In this document: piece by piece, positions 26,628 to 35,166 of the stretch | How the letters are laid out: each line of letters starts with the position of its first letter | Numbering within the stretch: the first letter of the stretch is position 1 | Assembly (NCBI GenBank): GCA_947493335.1 | Contig: CANLQO010000002.1 | Span: forward strand, 496,001-560,000 | DNA from: an uncultured Paracoccaceae bacterium | Lineage (GTDB): Bacteria > Pseudomonadota > Alphaproteobacteria > Rhodobacterales > Rhodobacteraceae | Length of the DNA stretch: 64,000 nt | Reading direction: 5' to 3' | The notes under the pieces: generated by a model | What the model was told of the DNA's origin: nothing | The model's input: only the letters and a program-made list of their open reading frames with translations | The model's database searches: none | Translations under genes and position numbers: made by a program

Positions 26628-26803
26628 GAGCAACATCCCGTACACAATCGATGCACAACCCGTACATACCAAAGTCCTGATTGTCATTAACCCCTGCACG
26701 GTGGGGAAATATTCCATTCAGTAAACTGCACGTGACATCACGCGGCGGTGAGTTGATTGACGTGGGCGCGGACGACAAGACTTTGCGACAAAGGAGATCA
26801 GCC

Positions 26804-27466
26804 ATGTGCATGAAAACCCAAACTCTCAAATCGATCCTTCTGGCGCTGGCCATTGGTGTCGGCTTTTTGCTGCAGGCCGCACCGGCCCACGCCCGCGACA
26901 TCCAGACCGCGACCTTTGCGGGCGGCTGTTTCTGGTGCATCGAATCCGATTTTGAGCGGGTGCAGGGCGTGGTCGATGTGGTGTCGGGCTATACCGGCGG
27001 CACAACGGCGAACCCCACCTATGCCACGTTGAAGGGATCAGGCCATTACGAGGCGGTGCGGATCACGTATGACGCGGATCAAGTCAGCTATGCCCAATTG
27101 CTGAGCCTGTTCTTCCGCTCTGTCGATCCCACGGATGCGGGCGGGCAGTTCTGTGACCGCGGGCCAAGCTATCGCACCGCGATCTTCGCGGCGAACGCAG
27201 CAGAGCGTCAGGCAGCAGAAGCGGCCAAGGCGCAGGCCCGGCGCGATCTGGGCCAAACGATTGTTACGCCGATCCTGAATGCCAGCACCTTCACAGAGGC
27301 CGAAGCGATCCATCAGGATTACTACAAGGGCACCAAGATCATTCTGACGCGCCGCGGACCGAAGTCGCAGGCCGAAGCCTATAAGTTCTATCGCAATGCC
27401 TGTGGACGGGATCAGCGAGTGCTGGAATTGTGGGGCTCTGCCGCGCCGTTCGCGAACCATTCCTAA
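26804..27466 (+). CDS. msrA: Peptide methionine-S-sulfoxide reductase, exported
   Basis: Reduces methionine-S-sulfoxide in proteins, 220 residues. The catalytic motif GCFWC (Cys42, Cys45) follows a signal peptide of about 30 residues ([10 protein letters not shown], hydrophobic core, cleavage after AHA), so the enzyme acts in the periplasm. A likely resolving cysteine is in 'NACGRDQR' near the C-terminus. ATG 26804 follows a strong AAAGGAGA. Reducing power would need a periplasmic thiol partner, which is not seen here. Confidence 0.93.
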   Translation: MCMKTQTLKSILLALAIGVGFLLQAAPAHARDIQTATFAGGCFWCIESDFERVQGVVDVVSGYTGGTTANPTYATLKGSGHYEAVRITYDADQVSYAQLLSLFFRSVDPTDAGGQFCDRGPSYRTAIFAANAAERQAAEAAKAQARRDLGQTIVTPILNASTFTEAEAIHQDYYKGTKIILTRRGPKSQAEAYKFYRNACGRDQRVLELWGSAAPFANHS

Positions 27467-27469
27467 GTG

Positions 27470-27494
27470 AATTTCGGGCGAAAACGCCCGAATT
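27470..27494. terminator. Bidirectional hairpin between msrA and rbsK
   Basis: CGGGCG (27475-27480) and CGCCCG (27485-27490) pair around AAAA, extended by TT/AA on the outside. It occupies nearly the whole gap between the convergent msrA and ribokinase genes and overlaps the ribokinase stop. T-runs are short on both strands. Confidence 0.55.
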
Positions 27495-28359
27495 AGTGTC
27501 GAAATGATAGCACTTCAGACAAATCCGGGATGACGTCAGCAGTGCCGTGCCGCGTCACCATCAGCGCCCCGGCGCGCATGGCCTGATCAATCGCCTGCGC
27601 CATGGGCATGCCGCGATCGAGTCCTGCCAAAACGTACCCGGTGAAGGTATCCCCTGCCCCGGTCGTATCCACCGGATCGACCTTGATCGCGTCGAAGTGC
27701 TGGTGGCCGCCGTCGCCATACCAATCGGCACCCTCGGCACCCAGCGTGACAATCACATCCTCGACCCCCAGCTGATCGGGCGACTTCCCGGTCGCGTCTT
27801 TCAGCTGCGCGGCCTCAACCGCGTTGAGGATCAGGAAATCGAGAAACGGCAGAACCGCCTGCACGCGGTCGGCGTCAAAGGGGGCGGCGGCGTAGGCCAC
27901 GCGCAATCCCATATCGTGGCCAAGCTTGGCTGCCGTGCGTTGCAGGTTGGTTTCGTTCTGAATGATTAGCCAATCCTCGGTTTCGGCCTCTGACAAGGCG
28001 GATTGCAGGGTGGCCTGCGGTATCTGCCCGTTGGCCCCGGGCGCAAGGACGATCATGTTTTCACCTTCTTGATCCACAAAGATCAGCGCTTGGGTGGTCG
28101 GCGCGTCAACTGTCGCGACAAAGCGAGTATCGACGCCATATTCCATCAGGCGATGCGACGCCCAGGCACCATCAGCCCCAACGGCGCCAATGTGATGAAC
28201 GGTGGCGGCGGCGCGGGCGGCGGCCACGGACATATTCGTGCCTTTCCCGCCCAAAAACGTGTCGAATCCGGTCGCTGACAGCGTTTCTCCTGCGACGGGA
28301 ATATGCGGGACGGCATAGACCAGATCCGCGTTGATAGAGCCGAGGTTCCAGATCGCCAT
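27493..28359 (-). CDS. rbsK: Ribokinase-type PfkB sugar kinase
   Basis: 288-residue PfkB-family kinase. N-terminal signature 'GGKGTNMSVAAARA' and C-terminal 'DTTGAGDTFTGYVLAGL' with the catalytic Asp are intact; 'GSINADLVY' start is ribokinase-like. Ribose is the most likely substrate but other pentoses or nucleosides are possible. No ribose transporter is nearby. Its ribosome site AAGGTGGGA overlaps the end of the maeB coding sequence (3 bp gap), pointing to co-transcription with maeB. Confidence 0.82.
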   Translation of the reverse strand: MAIWNLGSINADLVYAVPHIPVAGETLSATGFDTFLGGKGTNMSVAAARAAATVHHIGAVGADGAWASHRLMEYGVDTRFVATVDAPTTQALIFVDQEGENMIVLAPGANGQIPQATLQSALSEAETEDWLIIQNETNLQRTAAKLGHDMGLRVAYAAAPFDADRVQAVLPFLDFLILNAVEAAQLKDATGKSPDQLGVEDVIVTLGAEGADWYGDGGHQHFDAIKVDPVDTTGAGDTFTGYVLAGLDRGMPMAQAIDQAMRAGALMVTRHGTADVIPDLSEVLSFRH

Positions 28360-28362
28360 GGC

Positions 28363-30621
28363 TTATCCCACCTTACAGGCCGCGATCACGGCCATGTTCA
28401 GGATGTCGTTGACGGTGGACCCGGTCGAGCAAATCTGGATCGGTTTGTCGACGCCCGAAAGGATCGGGCCGATCACCGTAGCACCCGCCATTTCCTGCAT
28501 CAGCTTGACGCTGATCGAGGCGGAATGCCGCGCGGGCACAACCAGGACGTTGGCCGGACCTGTTAGGCGCTGAAACGGATAGTTGGCCTGCGCCACGGGG
28601 TTAAGGGCGACGTCGACCGTCATTTCGCCCTCGTATTCGAAATCAACCTGCCGGGCATCAAGCACGCGAGGTGCCATATGCATCTTTTCCGCGCGCTCTG
28701 AGACCGGATAGCCGAAGGTCGAGAACGAAAGGAAAGCGACACGCGGATCAAGGCCGAGGTCGCGCGCCACGGATGCCCCGGCGGTTGCAATATCGGCAAG
28801 GTCTTCGTCATCAGGCCATTCGTGCACCAGCGTATCTGCGATCAGGATGATCTTGCCCTTGTGCAAGACGGCAGAGACGCCAACGGCACCATGTTCGGCA
28901 TCGGCGTCAAAGACATGGTTGATAAGTTCCAACACATGGGCCGATTTGCGGGTTGCCCCTGTCACCATGCCGTCGACATGCCCATGCGCCAGCATCAGCG
29001 AGGCAAAGACATGGCGGTCCCGCGCGGCCATGCGGTGCACGTCCTGCATGTCATAGCCTTTGCGGTTCAGACGGTCGTAAAGGAAGTCCTTATAAGTGTC
29101 TAAATCAGGGGTATTTGCGGCATTTACCACTTGAAGTTCGTCAATTGCATCCGCCATACCTTCGGCTTTCAACCGCTCTGCCACGTCCGCCTCGCGCCCG
29201 ACGACAAGCGCTTTGCCAAGACCGGAGCGCTGGTACATGACCGCCGCACGCAACACCCGATTGTCGTCGCCTTCGGCGAAAATTACGGTCGATTGAGCGG
29301 CACGGGCGCGGGCGTTGAGGCTGCGCAGGATCGACTGCGTCGGGTCCATTCGGGATTTCAGCGATTCCTCGTAGCCGTCCATATCGACGATGGGTCGCCG
29401 GGCAACGCCGGTCTTCATCCCGGCCTGCGCCACGGCGGTTGGAATGCGGTGGATCAGTCGGGGATCAAAGGGGGTCGGAATTATGTAGTCGCGACCAAAG
29501 CTAAGCTTTTTACCATAGGCCATCGCAACTTCATCTGGCACGTCCTCCCGCGCGAGGTTGGCGAGCGCATGGGCGCAGGCGATTTTCATCTCGTCATTGA
29601 TAGCGCGGGCGTGGATGTCGAGCGCGCCGCGAAACAGATAGGGGAAGCCAAGGACGTTGTTGACCTGATTGGGGTAGTCAGAGCGGCCGGTGGCGACGAT
29701 CGCGTCAGGGCGAACCGCGTGCGCATCTTCTGGCGTAATCTCTGGATCGGGATTGGCCATGGCGAAAATGACCGGGTTTTCCGCCATGTTAGACACCATT
29801 TCCTGCGTCACGGCCCCTTTGGCAGAAACACCAAGAAAGACATCGCAGCCCTTCATCGCATCATCCAAAGTCCGCGCCTCCGTGTTGGCGGCATGAGCCG
29901 ATTTCCATTGGTTCATGCCTTCGGTGCGGCCCTGATAGATAACGCCTTTGGTGTCGCACATGAGGCAATTGTCGTGCTTGGCCCCCATCGCCTTGACCAG
30001 TTCCAGACAGGCGATGCCGGCGGCCCCTGCCCCGTTCAGCACAATCTTCACATCCTCGATCTTCTTGCCGGACAGACGCAGCGCGTTGATCAGACCGGCG
30101 GCGCAGATCACCGCCGTGCCGTGCTGATCGTCATGGAAGACGGGGATGTCCATTTCTTCCTTGAGACGCTGTTCGATGATGAAACACTCGGGCGCTTTGA
30201 TGTCCTCTAGGTTGATGCCGCCAAAGGTCGGGCCCATGAGGCGGACGGCGTTGCAAAAGGCGTCGGTGTCTTCGGTGTCGAGCTCCACATCGATCGAATT
30301 GACGTCGGCGAAGCGTTTGAAAAGAACCGATTTCCCCTCCATCACCGGTTTGGAGGCGAGCGCGCCAAGATTGCCAAGGCCCAGCACGGCGGTGCCGTTT
30401 GAGATCACGGCGACCAGATTGCCCTTGTTTGTATAATCGTAAGCCGTGGAGGGGTCGGCGTGGATTTCTTCGCAAGGGATCGCGACACCGGGGGAATAGG
30501 CCAGCGACAGATCGCGCTGTGTTGTCATCGGGACGGTTGCTGACACCTCCCACTTGCCCGGTGTGGGGTTCACGTGGAACGCAAGCGCGTCTTCGCGTGT
30601 GTGTTTGGTGGTGCCGGCCAT
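28363..30621 (-). CDS. maeB: NADP-dependent malic enzyme with phosphotransacetylase-like domain
   Basis: Oxidative decarboxylation of malate to pyruvate with NADP, 752 residues. The N-terminal malic domain (to about 430) contains 'LAYSPGVAIPCEEI', 'HDDQHGTAVICAAGLINAL' and the NAD(P) loop GAGAAGIACLEL; the C-terminal ~320 residues are a phosphate acetyltransferase-like regulatory domain. This is the MaeB arrangement common in proteobacteria, in which the C-terminal domain binds acetyl-CoA as an effector. ATG 30621 follows GGGAGGA; the frame is open to 30675 without support. Divergent from mutS. Confidence 0.95.
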   Translation of the reverse strand: MAGTTKHTREDALAFHVNPTPGKWEVSATVPMTTQRDLSLAYSPGVAIPCEEIHADPSTAYDYTNKGNLVAVISNGTAVLGLGNLGALASKPVMEGKSVLFKRFADVNSIDVELDTEDTDAFCNAVRLMGPTFGGINLEDIKAPECFIIEQRLKEEMDIPVFHDDQHGTAVICAAGLINALRLSGKKIEDVKIVLNGAGAAGIACLELVKAMGAKHDNCLMCDTKGVIYQGRTEGMNQWKSAHAANTEARTLDDAMKGCDVFLGVSAKGAVTQEMVSNMAENPVIFAMANPDPEITPEDAHAVRPDAIVATGRSDYPNQVNNVLGFPYLFRGALDIHARAINDEMKIACAHALANLAREDVPDEVAMAYGKKLSFGRDYIIPTPFDPRLIHRIPTAVAQAGMKTGVARRPIVDMDGYEESLKSRMDPTQSILRSLNARARAAQSTVIFAEGDDNRVLRAAVMYQRSGLGKALVVGREADVAERLKAEGMADAIDELQVVNAANTPDLDTYKDFLYDRLNRKGYDMQDVHRMAARDRHVFASLMLAHGHVDGMVTGATRKSAHVLELINHVFDADAEHGAVGVSAVLHKGKIILIADTLVHEWPDDEDLADIATAGASVARDLGLDPRVAFLSFSTFGYPVSERAEKMHMAPRVLDARQVDFEYEGEMTVDVALNPVAQANYPFQRLTGPANVLVVPARHSASISVKLMQEMAGATVIGPILSGVDKPIQICSTGSTVNDILNMAVIAACKVG

Positions 30622-30746
30622 TGTCGTCCTCCCTGACGTGACGGCCAGAATGCGACAAGGGGCGCAGACCTGCAACGGGTTCGTTTTCGACTTTCGTCGC
30701 TAACATCAGCCAGATAAGTTTGGCGGTGTTGGTCCGGGGGGATTTG

Positions 30747-33365
30747 ATGAACGCAGTGACGCCAATGATGGCGCAATATCTTGAGTTGAAAGCCGGATAC
30801 CCGGATGCGCTGCTGTTCTATCGGATGGGCGATTTCTACGAGATGTTCTTTGACGACGCGGTCGCAGCGGCAGCGGCGCTGGACATCGCCCTGACCAAAC
30901 GCGGCAAGCACGAGGGCAACGATATCCCGATGTGCGGCGTGCCGGTGCATGCCGCCGAGGGCTATCTGCTGACATTGATCCGCAAGGGGTTCCGCGTTGC
31001 GGTTTGTGAGCAGATGGAAAACCCCGCCGAGGCGAAAAAGCGCGGATCGAAATCGGTCGTGAAGCGGGACGTTGTCCGGCTGGTGACGCCGGGCACATTG
31101 ACCGAAGATTCCCTGCTGGACGCGCGGCGGCACAACTTTCTGGCGGCCTTTGCACAGGTCCGGGATGACAGCGCCCTGGCCTGGGTCGATATCTCAACCG
31201 GGGCCTTTCATGTGATGACGTGCCCAAGGGTCGCACTGGGGCCGGAACTGGCGCGCCTTTCGCCGAAAGAGGTGATCGTCGCAGATGGGGATGAGGGCGA
31301 ATTCGCCACGTTAGTGTCTGAATCCGGCGCATCACTGTCGACCTTGGGGCGTGCGGCGTTTGATAGCACCAGTGGCGAGAAACGGCTGTGTGACCTCTAC
31401 AAGGTCGGGTCGTTGGACGCCTTCGGATCGTTCAGCCGCGCCGAAATCGCAGCGCTTTCAGCGGTGGCTGAGTACCTCGACATCACGCAAAAGGGTAATC
31501 TGCCGCTGCTACGCCCACCGGTGCAGGAAGGGCAGCGCGCGGCGATGCAAATTGACGCCGCGACGCGGCGGTCGCTGGAATTGACGCATGCGATGGCGGG
31601 GGGTCGTGCCGGTTCGCTTTTGGCGGCGGTCGACCAGACGGTGACGGCAGGGGGTGCAAGGCTGTTGGAGCGGCGCTTGTCGTCGCCATCTTGTGACCGG
31701 GCCACGGTGCAAGCCCGGCAGGATGCGGTGAGCTTTGCTGTTGAGCAGGCGCGCTGGACCGAGGATCTGCGCGACCATCTGCGCGGTGTGCATGATCTGG
31801 ACCGGGCGCTATCGCGTTTGGCGCTGGATCGGGGTGGGCCACGGGATATGGCAGCCATTCGGAACTCGATTGAGGAGGCGGGGCGCATCGCAGCGACTTT
31901 GCCCGAAGATATGCCCGCGGTTCTGGCCGAGGCGGGCGGCGCTTTGACCGGGCATGATGAACTGCTGGCGCTCTTGGATGCGGCCTTGATCGCAGAGCCA
32001 CCGCTTTTGGCGCGGGACGGCGGCTTTATCGCGGCGGGCTATGACGCCGACCTCGATGAGGCGCGGCAGCTGCGCGATGAGGGGCGCGGTGTCATTGCCA
32101 AGATGCAGGCGGAGTTTGTCGAGCTTTCCGGGGTCGCCAGCCTGAAGATCAAGCACAACAATGTGCTGGGCTATTTCATCGAAACCACCGCGACCCATGC
32201 CGACAAGATGATGGCGCCGCCGCTGAACGAGACGTTTATCCATCGACAAACGACGGCCAATCAGGTGCGTTTCACCACCGTGGAATTGAGTGAGATTGAG
32301 ACACGGATTTTGAATGCTGGGGGCCGGGCACTTGAAATCGAAAAGAGACTCTATTTCAGCCTAACCGAGGCGATTTTGGACCGCGCCGGGCCATTAGGCG
32401 CACTGGCGCGCGGACTGTCCGAGTTCGATCTGGCGACAGGTTTGGCGACGGTGGCGGTACGCGAAAACTGGACCAAACCGGTGATCAACGAAAGCCGCGC
32501 CTTTGACATCCGCGGCGGGCGACATCCGGTGGTAGAGGCGGCGCTGCAAAAGGATGCCGCGCCGTTTGTGGCCAACGATTGCGACCTGTCAGAGCGGTCG
32601 ATCTGGCTGCTGACCGGCCCGAACATGGCGGGTAAGTCAACCTTCTTGCGGCAGAATGCATTGATCGCCGTTTTGGCGCAAATGGGGGCATGGGTGCCCG
32701 CGACAGAGGCCCGGATCGGGATCGTCAGCCAGATTTTCAGCCGGGTCGGGGCCTCTGACGATTTGGCGCGGGGCAGATCGACGTTCATGGTCGAGATGGT
32801 CGAAACGGCGGCGATCCTGAATCAGGCGGATGATCGGGCACTGGTCATTTTGGACGAAATTGGGCGCGGCACTGCGACCTATGACGGGTTGTCAATCGCC
32901 TGGGCCACGCTGGAGCATTTGCACGATGTGAACCGGTGCCGCGCCTTGTTTGCCACCCATTACCACGAGATGGCGCAATTGGCGGGCAAACTGGACGGCG
33001 TCGACAATGCGACCGTCGCGGTCAAGGAATGGGACGGCGACGTGATCTTTCTGCACGAGGTGCGCAAAGGCACGGCCGACCGGAGCTATGGTGTGCAAGT
33101 GGCAAGGTTGGCAGGGTTGCCAGATGTGGTGGTCGAACGCGCCAAAGTCGTGTTGGACGCGCTGGAGAAGGGTGAGCGTGAAGGCGGGGCCGGGCGTAAA
33201 GCAGTCATTGACGATTTGCCGCTTTTCGCCGCGACCCCGACACCAGCGCCAACAGTGTCCAAGCCGTCGGAGGTGGAGGATCGGCTAAAGGAGGTCCTTC
33301 CCGACGATTTGACACCAAAACAGGCTCTAACACTGGTATATGAGCTACGTGACTTGCTTAAGTGA
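30747..33365 (+). CDS. mutS: DNA mismatch repair protein MutS
   Basis: Mismatch recognition ATPase, 872 residues. The mismatch-wedge motif F30-Y-E32 is in GDFYEMF; the ATPase has Walker A GPNMAGKST, Walker B LVILDEIGRGTATYDG and the 'FATHYHEMAQLAG' region; the C-terminal tail carries the dimerisation helices. I take ATG 30747 with GGGGGGA just ahead; a TTG at 30720 is in frame but less likely. Partner mutL is not in the window. Ends 1 bp from the convergent DUF465 gene. Confidence 0.96.
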   Translation: MNAVTPMMAQYLELKAGYPDALLFYRMGDFYEMFFDDAVAAAAALDIALTKRGKHEGNDIPMCGVPVHAAEGYLLTLIRKGFRVAVCEQMENPAEAKKRGSKSVVKRDVVRLVTPGTLTEDSLLDARRHNFLAAFAQVRDDSALAWVDISTGAFHVMTCPRVALGPELARLSPKEVIVADGDEGEFATLVSESGASLSTLGRAAFDSTSGEKRLCDLYKVGSLDAFGSFSRAEIAALSAVAEYLDITQKGNLPLLRPPVQEGQRAAMQIDAATRRSLELTHAMAGGRAGSLLAAVDQTVTAGGARLLERRLSSPSCDRATVQARQDAVSFAVEQARWTEDLRDHLRGVHDLDRALSRLALDRGGPRDMAAIRNSIEEAGRIAATLPEDMPAVLAEAGGALTGHDELLALLDAALIAEPPLLARDGGFIAAGYDADLDEARQLRDEGRGVIAKMQAEFVELSGVASLKIKHNNVLGYFIETTATHADKMMAPPLNETFIHRQTTANQVRFTTVELSEIETRILNAGGRALEIEKRLYFSLTEAILDRAGPLGALARGLSEFDLATGLATVAVRENWTKPVINESRAFDIRGGRHPVVEAALQKDAAPFVANDCDLSERSIWLLTGPNMAGKSTFLRQNALIAVLAQMGAWVPATEARIGIVSQIFSRVGASDDLARGRSTFMVEMVETAAILNQADDRALVILDEIGRGTATYDGLSIAWATLEHLHDVNRCRALFATHYHEMAQLAGKLDGVDNATVAVKEWDGDVIFLHEVRKGTADRSYGVQVARLAGLPDVVVERAKVVLDALEKGEREGGAGRKAVIDDLPLFAATPTPAPTVSKPSEVEDRLKEVLPDDLTPKQALTLVYELRDLLK

Positions 33366-33608
33366 TCAACCAACCGATTGCAGAATGCTGTAGATCTGAT
33401 CCTTGAGCAGCATGCGGGTTTTGCGCATCTGCGCCATGTTCAAATCGTCGGTTGGCGCGATATCAGTCTCAGCGCGATGAATGGCGCGGTTGAGGTCGTG
33501 ATAATCTTCGGACAGTTTTGCGAAATGCGCGTTTGATTGCTTGAGCGTCTGCAACTTGTCCTGATGTTCGGGAAATTCTTCGTGCAGTTCATGTGGGACG
33601 TGGGACAT
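33366..33608 (-). CDS. DUF465 (YdcH family) small protein
   Basis: 80-residue, mostly helical, highly charged protein of the YdcH/DUF465 family ('HELHEEFPEHQDKLQTLK', 'NRAIHRAETDIAPTDD'), predicted coiled coil through most of its length. Function of the family is unknown. ATG 33608 has AAAGGAAC upstream. It follows ppk2 by 13 bp on the same strand and ends against the mutS stop. Confidence 0.85.
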   Translation of the reverse strand: MSHVPHELHEEFPEHQDKLQTLKQSNAHFAKLSEDYHDLNRAIHRAETDIAPTDDLNMAQMRKTRMLLKDQIYSILQSVG

Positions 33609-33621
33609 GGATGTTCCTTTG

Positions 33622-34473
33622 TTATTGGCCCGTCTTGCGGGATTTCGGGTGGAGAGATGCGGCAAGGATGTGGTCAGAGGCATGCACGACCGTTTCTGCC
33701 TGATGCACGATCAGCGGATCGGGCGGCTGGACCACACTTTCGTCCTTATCGGGGTAATCGAGTTCAGACAGGAAATGGCGCATCGCGTTCAGGCGGGCTC
33801 GCTTTTTGTCGTTTGAGCGGATGACGGTCCAAGGCGCATCAGCCGTGTCGGTGTAGAAAAACATCGCCTCTTTCGCTTCGGTGTAGTCGTCCCATTTATC
33901 AAGGCTGGCACGGTCAATCGGGGACAGCTTCCATCGCTTCAAGGGATCGGTTTCGCGCGCGGCGAAACGGCTGCGTTGTTCATCGCGGGTCACCGAAAAC
34001 CAATATTTAAAGAGCTTGATGCCCGAGCGGGTCAACATACGTTCAAATTCGGGCGTTTGACGCATGAATTCGAGGTATTCGTTGGGTTCGCAAAAGCCCA
34101 TGACACGTTCCACACCTGCGCGGTTGTACCACGACCGGTCATACAGAACGATTTCGCCGGTGGTGGGCAGATGGCGGATGTAGCGTTGAAAGAACCACTG
34201 TCCGCGCTCTTCATCGTTGGGCTTGTTCAGCGCGACGACACGGGCAGCGCGCGGGTTGAGGTGTTCCATAAACCGTTTGATTGTGCCGCCTTTGCCTGCG
34301 GCATCGCGGCCTTCGAAAAGCAGGACAAATTTCTGACCGGTTTCCTGCACCCAGTGTTGCACTTTGAGAAGTTCGACCTGAAGCGCTGCCTTCTCGGCCT
34401 CGTAATCGGCCTTTTTCATGCGGTCGGGGTAGGGGTATTCGGCCTGATCGAAGGCATGGGTCGGGTTGGTCAT
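33622..34473 (-). CDS. ppk2: Polyphosphate kinase 2 (class I PPK2)
   Basis: 283-residue one-domain PPK2 that phosphorylates nucleoside diphosphates with polyphosphate. Walker A FEGRDAAGKGGT near 50-61, Walker B YDRSWYNRAGVE, and lid 'FSVTRDEQRSRF' are intact. Residues 'PIDRASLDKWDDY' close the active site. The ATG lies at the edge of a perfect 11-bp inverted repeat that encloses the ribosome site GAGGAG, so translation may be controlled by RNA structure. Downstream DUF465 is probably co-transcribed. Confidence 0.95.
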   Translation of the reverse strand: MTNPTHAFDQAEYPYPDRMKKADYEAEKAALQVELLKVQHWVQETGQKFVLLFEGRDAAGKGGTIKRFMEHLNPRAARVVALNKPNDEERGQWFFQRYIRHLPTTGEIVLYDRSWYNRAGVERVMGFCEPNEYLEFMRQTPEFERMLTRSGIKLFKYWFSVTRDEQRSRFAARETDPLKRWKLSPIDRASLDKWDDYTEAKEAMFFYTDTADAPWTVIRSNDKKRARLNAMRHFLSELDYPDKDESVVQPPDPLIVHQAETVVHASDHILAASLHPKSRKTGQ

Positions 34474-34507
34474 TGCGAAACTCCTCTGTTTGAAGAGAGT
34501 TTCGCAA
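34473..34507 (-). promoter_or_regulatory. Inverted repeat enclosing the ppk2 ribosome site
   Basis: In the ppk2 message TTGCGAAACTC (34507-34497) pairs perfectly with GAGTTTCGCAA (34483-34473) across a 13-nt loop. The 3' arm runs into the AUG (its final A is the A of AUG), and the ribosome-binding AGAGGAG spans loop and stem. Folded, it would block initiation. It could equally be a protein operator. It shares GTTTCGCAAA with the repeat before argG. Confidence 0.7.
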
Positions 34508-34590
34508 AACCGGGGGTCTGATGCGTTGATTCAGGTCAAGTTTCAGGCGGGACCGTTGAACGCGACCCGCTGTTCCACAAACGCCTGCGT

Positions 34591-35151
34591 TTAAGAGGCC
34601 GGCATGGACGACACGCCAACCTGTGCGGGGCGCAGAAGGCGGTCGTGCAGCATGAACCCTTCGGCCATGACTTCGAGAATGTGACCGGATTTGGTGCCGG
34701 GCACCGGAGCCTCAAACATGGCCTGGTGCAGCTGGGGGTCAAACTTGTCGCCGGGTTCGGGAACGATGGGATCAATGCCGTGCTTTTTGAAGACATTCAA
34801 AAGCTCGCGCATGGTGAGTTCCACGCCCTCAAGCAGGGCCGTGTTGGCGTCACCTTCGGCCTCGTGCGAGGATTTCAGGGCGCGGCGCAGGTTGTCGTAG
34901 ACGGGCAGCAGATCACGGGCGAGTTTGGAGCCGCCGTAGTTTTCGGCCTCTCGCCGATCGCGGTCGGCCCGTTTGCGGACGTTTTCGGCATCCGCCAGCG
35001 CGCGCATCCATTTGTCGCGAAACTCATCGCGCGCGGCTTCGATATCTGCGATTTGCGCCAGAACGCCCTCTTCGCCTGCGGCCTCAAGCTCATCCCCTTC
35101 GGCGGCGAGCTCATCGAGGCTAAGTGGTTCATCAAGCGGCTTGTCGGACAT
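34591..35151 (-). CDS. grpE: GrpE nucleotide exchange factor
   Basis: 186-residue cofactor that releases ADP from DnaK. Long N-terminal coiled coil (about 20-100) and C-terminal beta domain ending 'HDRLLRPAQVGVS' are typical. Starts 15 bp after hrcA on the same strand, the standard heat-shock arrangement. dnaK and dnaJ are not in the window. Confidence 0.96.
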   Translation of the reverse strand: MSDKPLDEPLSLDELAAEGDELEAAGEEGVLAQIADIEAARDEFRDKWMRALADAENVRKRADRDRREAENYGGSKLARDLLPVYDNLRRALKSSHEAEGDANTALLEGVELTMRELLNVFKKHGIDPIVPEPGDKFDPQLHQAMFEAPVPGTKSGHILEVMAEGFMLHDRLLRPAQVGVSSMPAS

Positions 35152-35166
35152 GTGCGTGTCTTCCTG

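Noticed and set aside
29131-30210. 359-codon open frame opposite the malic enzyme
   Set aside because: Antisense to a highly conserved gene, no ribosome site and no family features.
30568-30580. GTTCACGTGGAAC resembling parS inside the malic enzyme gene
   Set aside because: The arms are not symmetric and it differs from the two perfect sites; probably chance.
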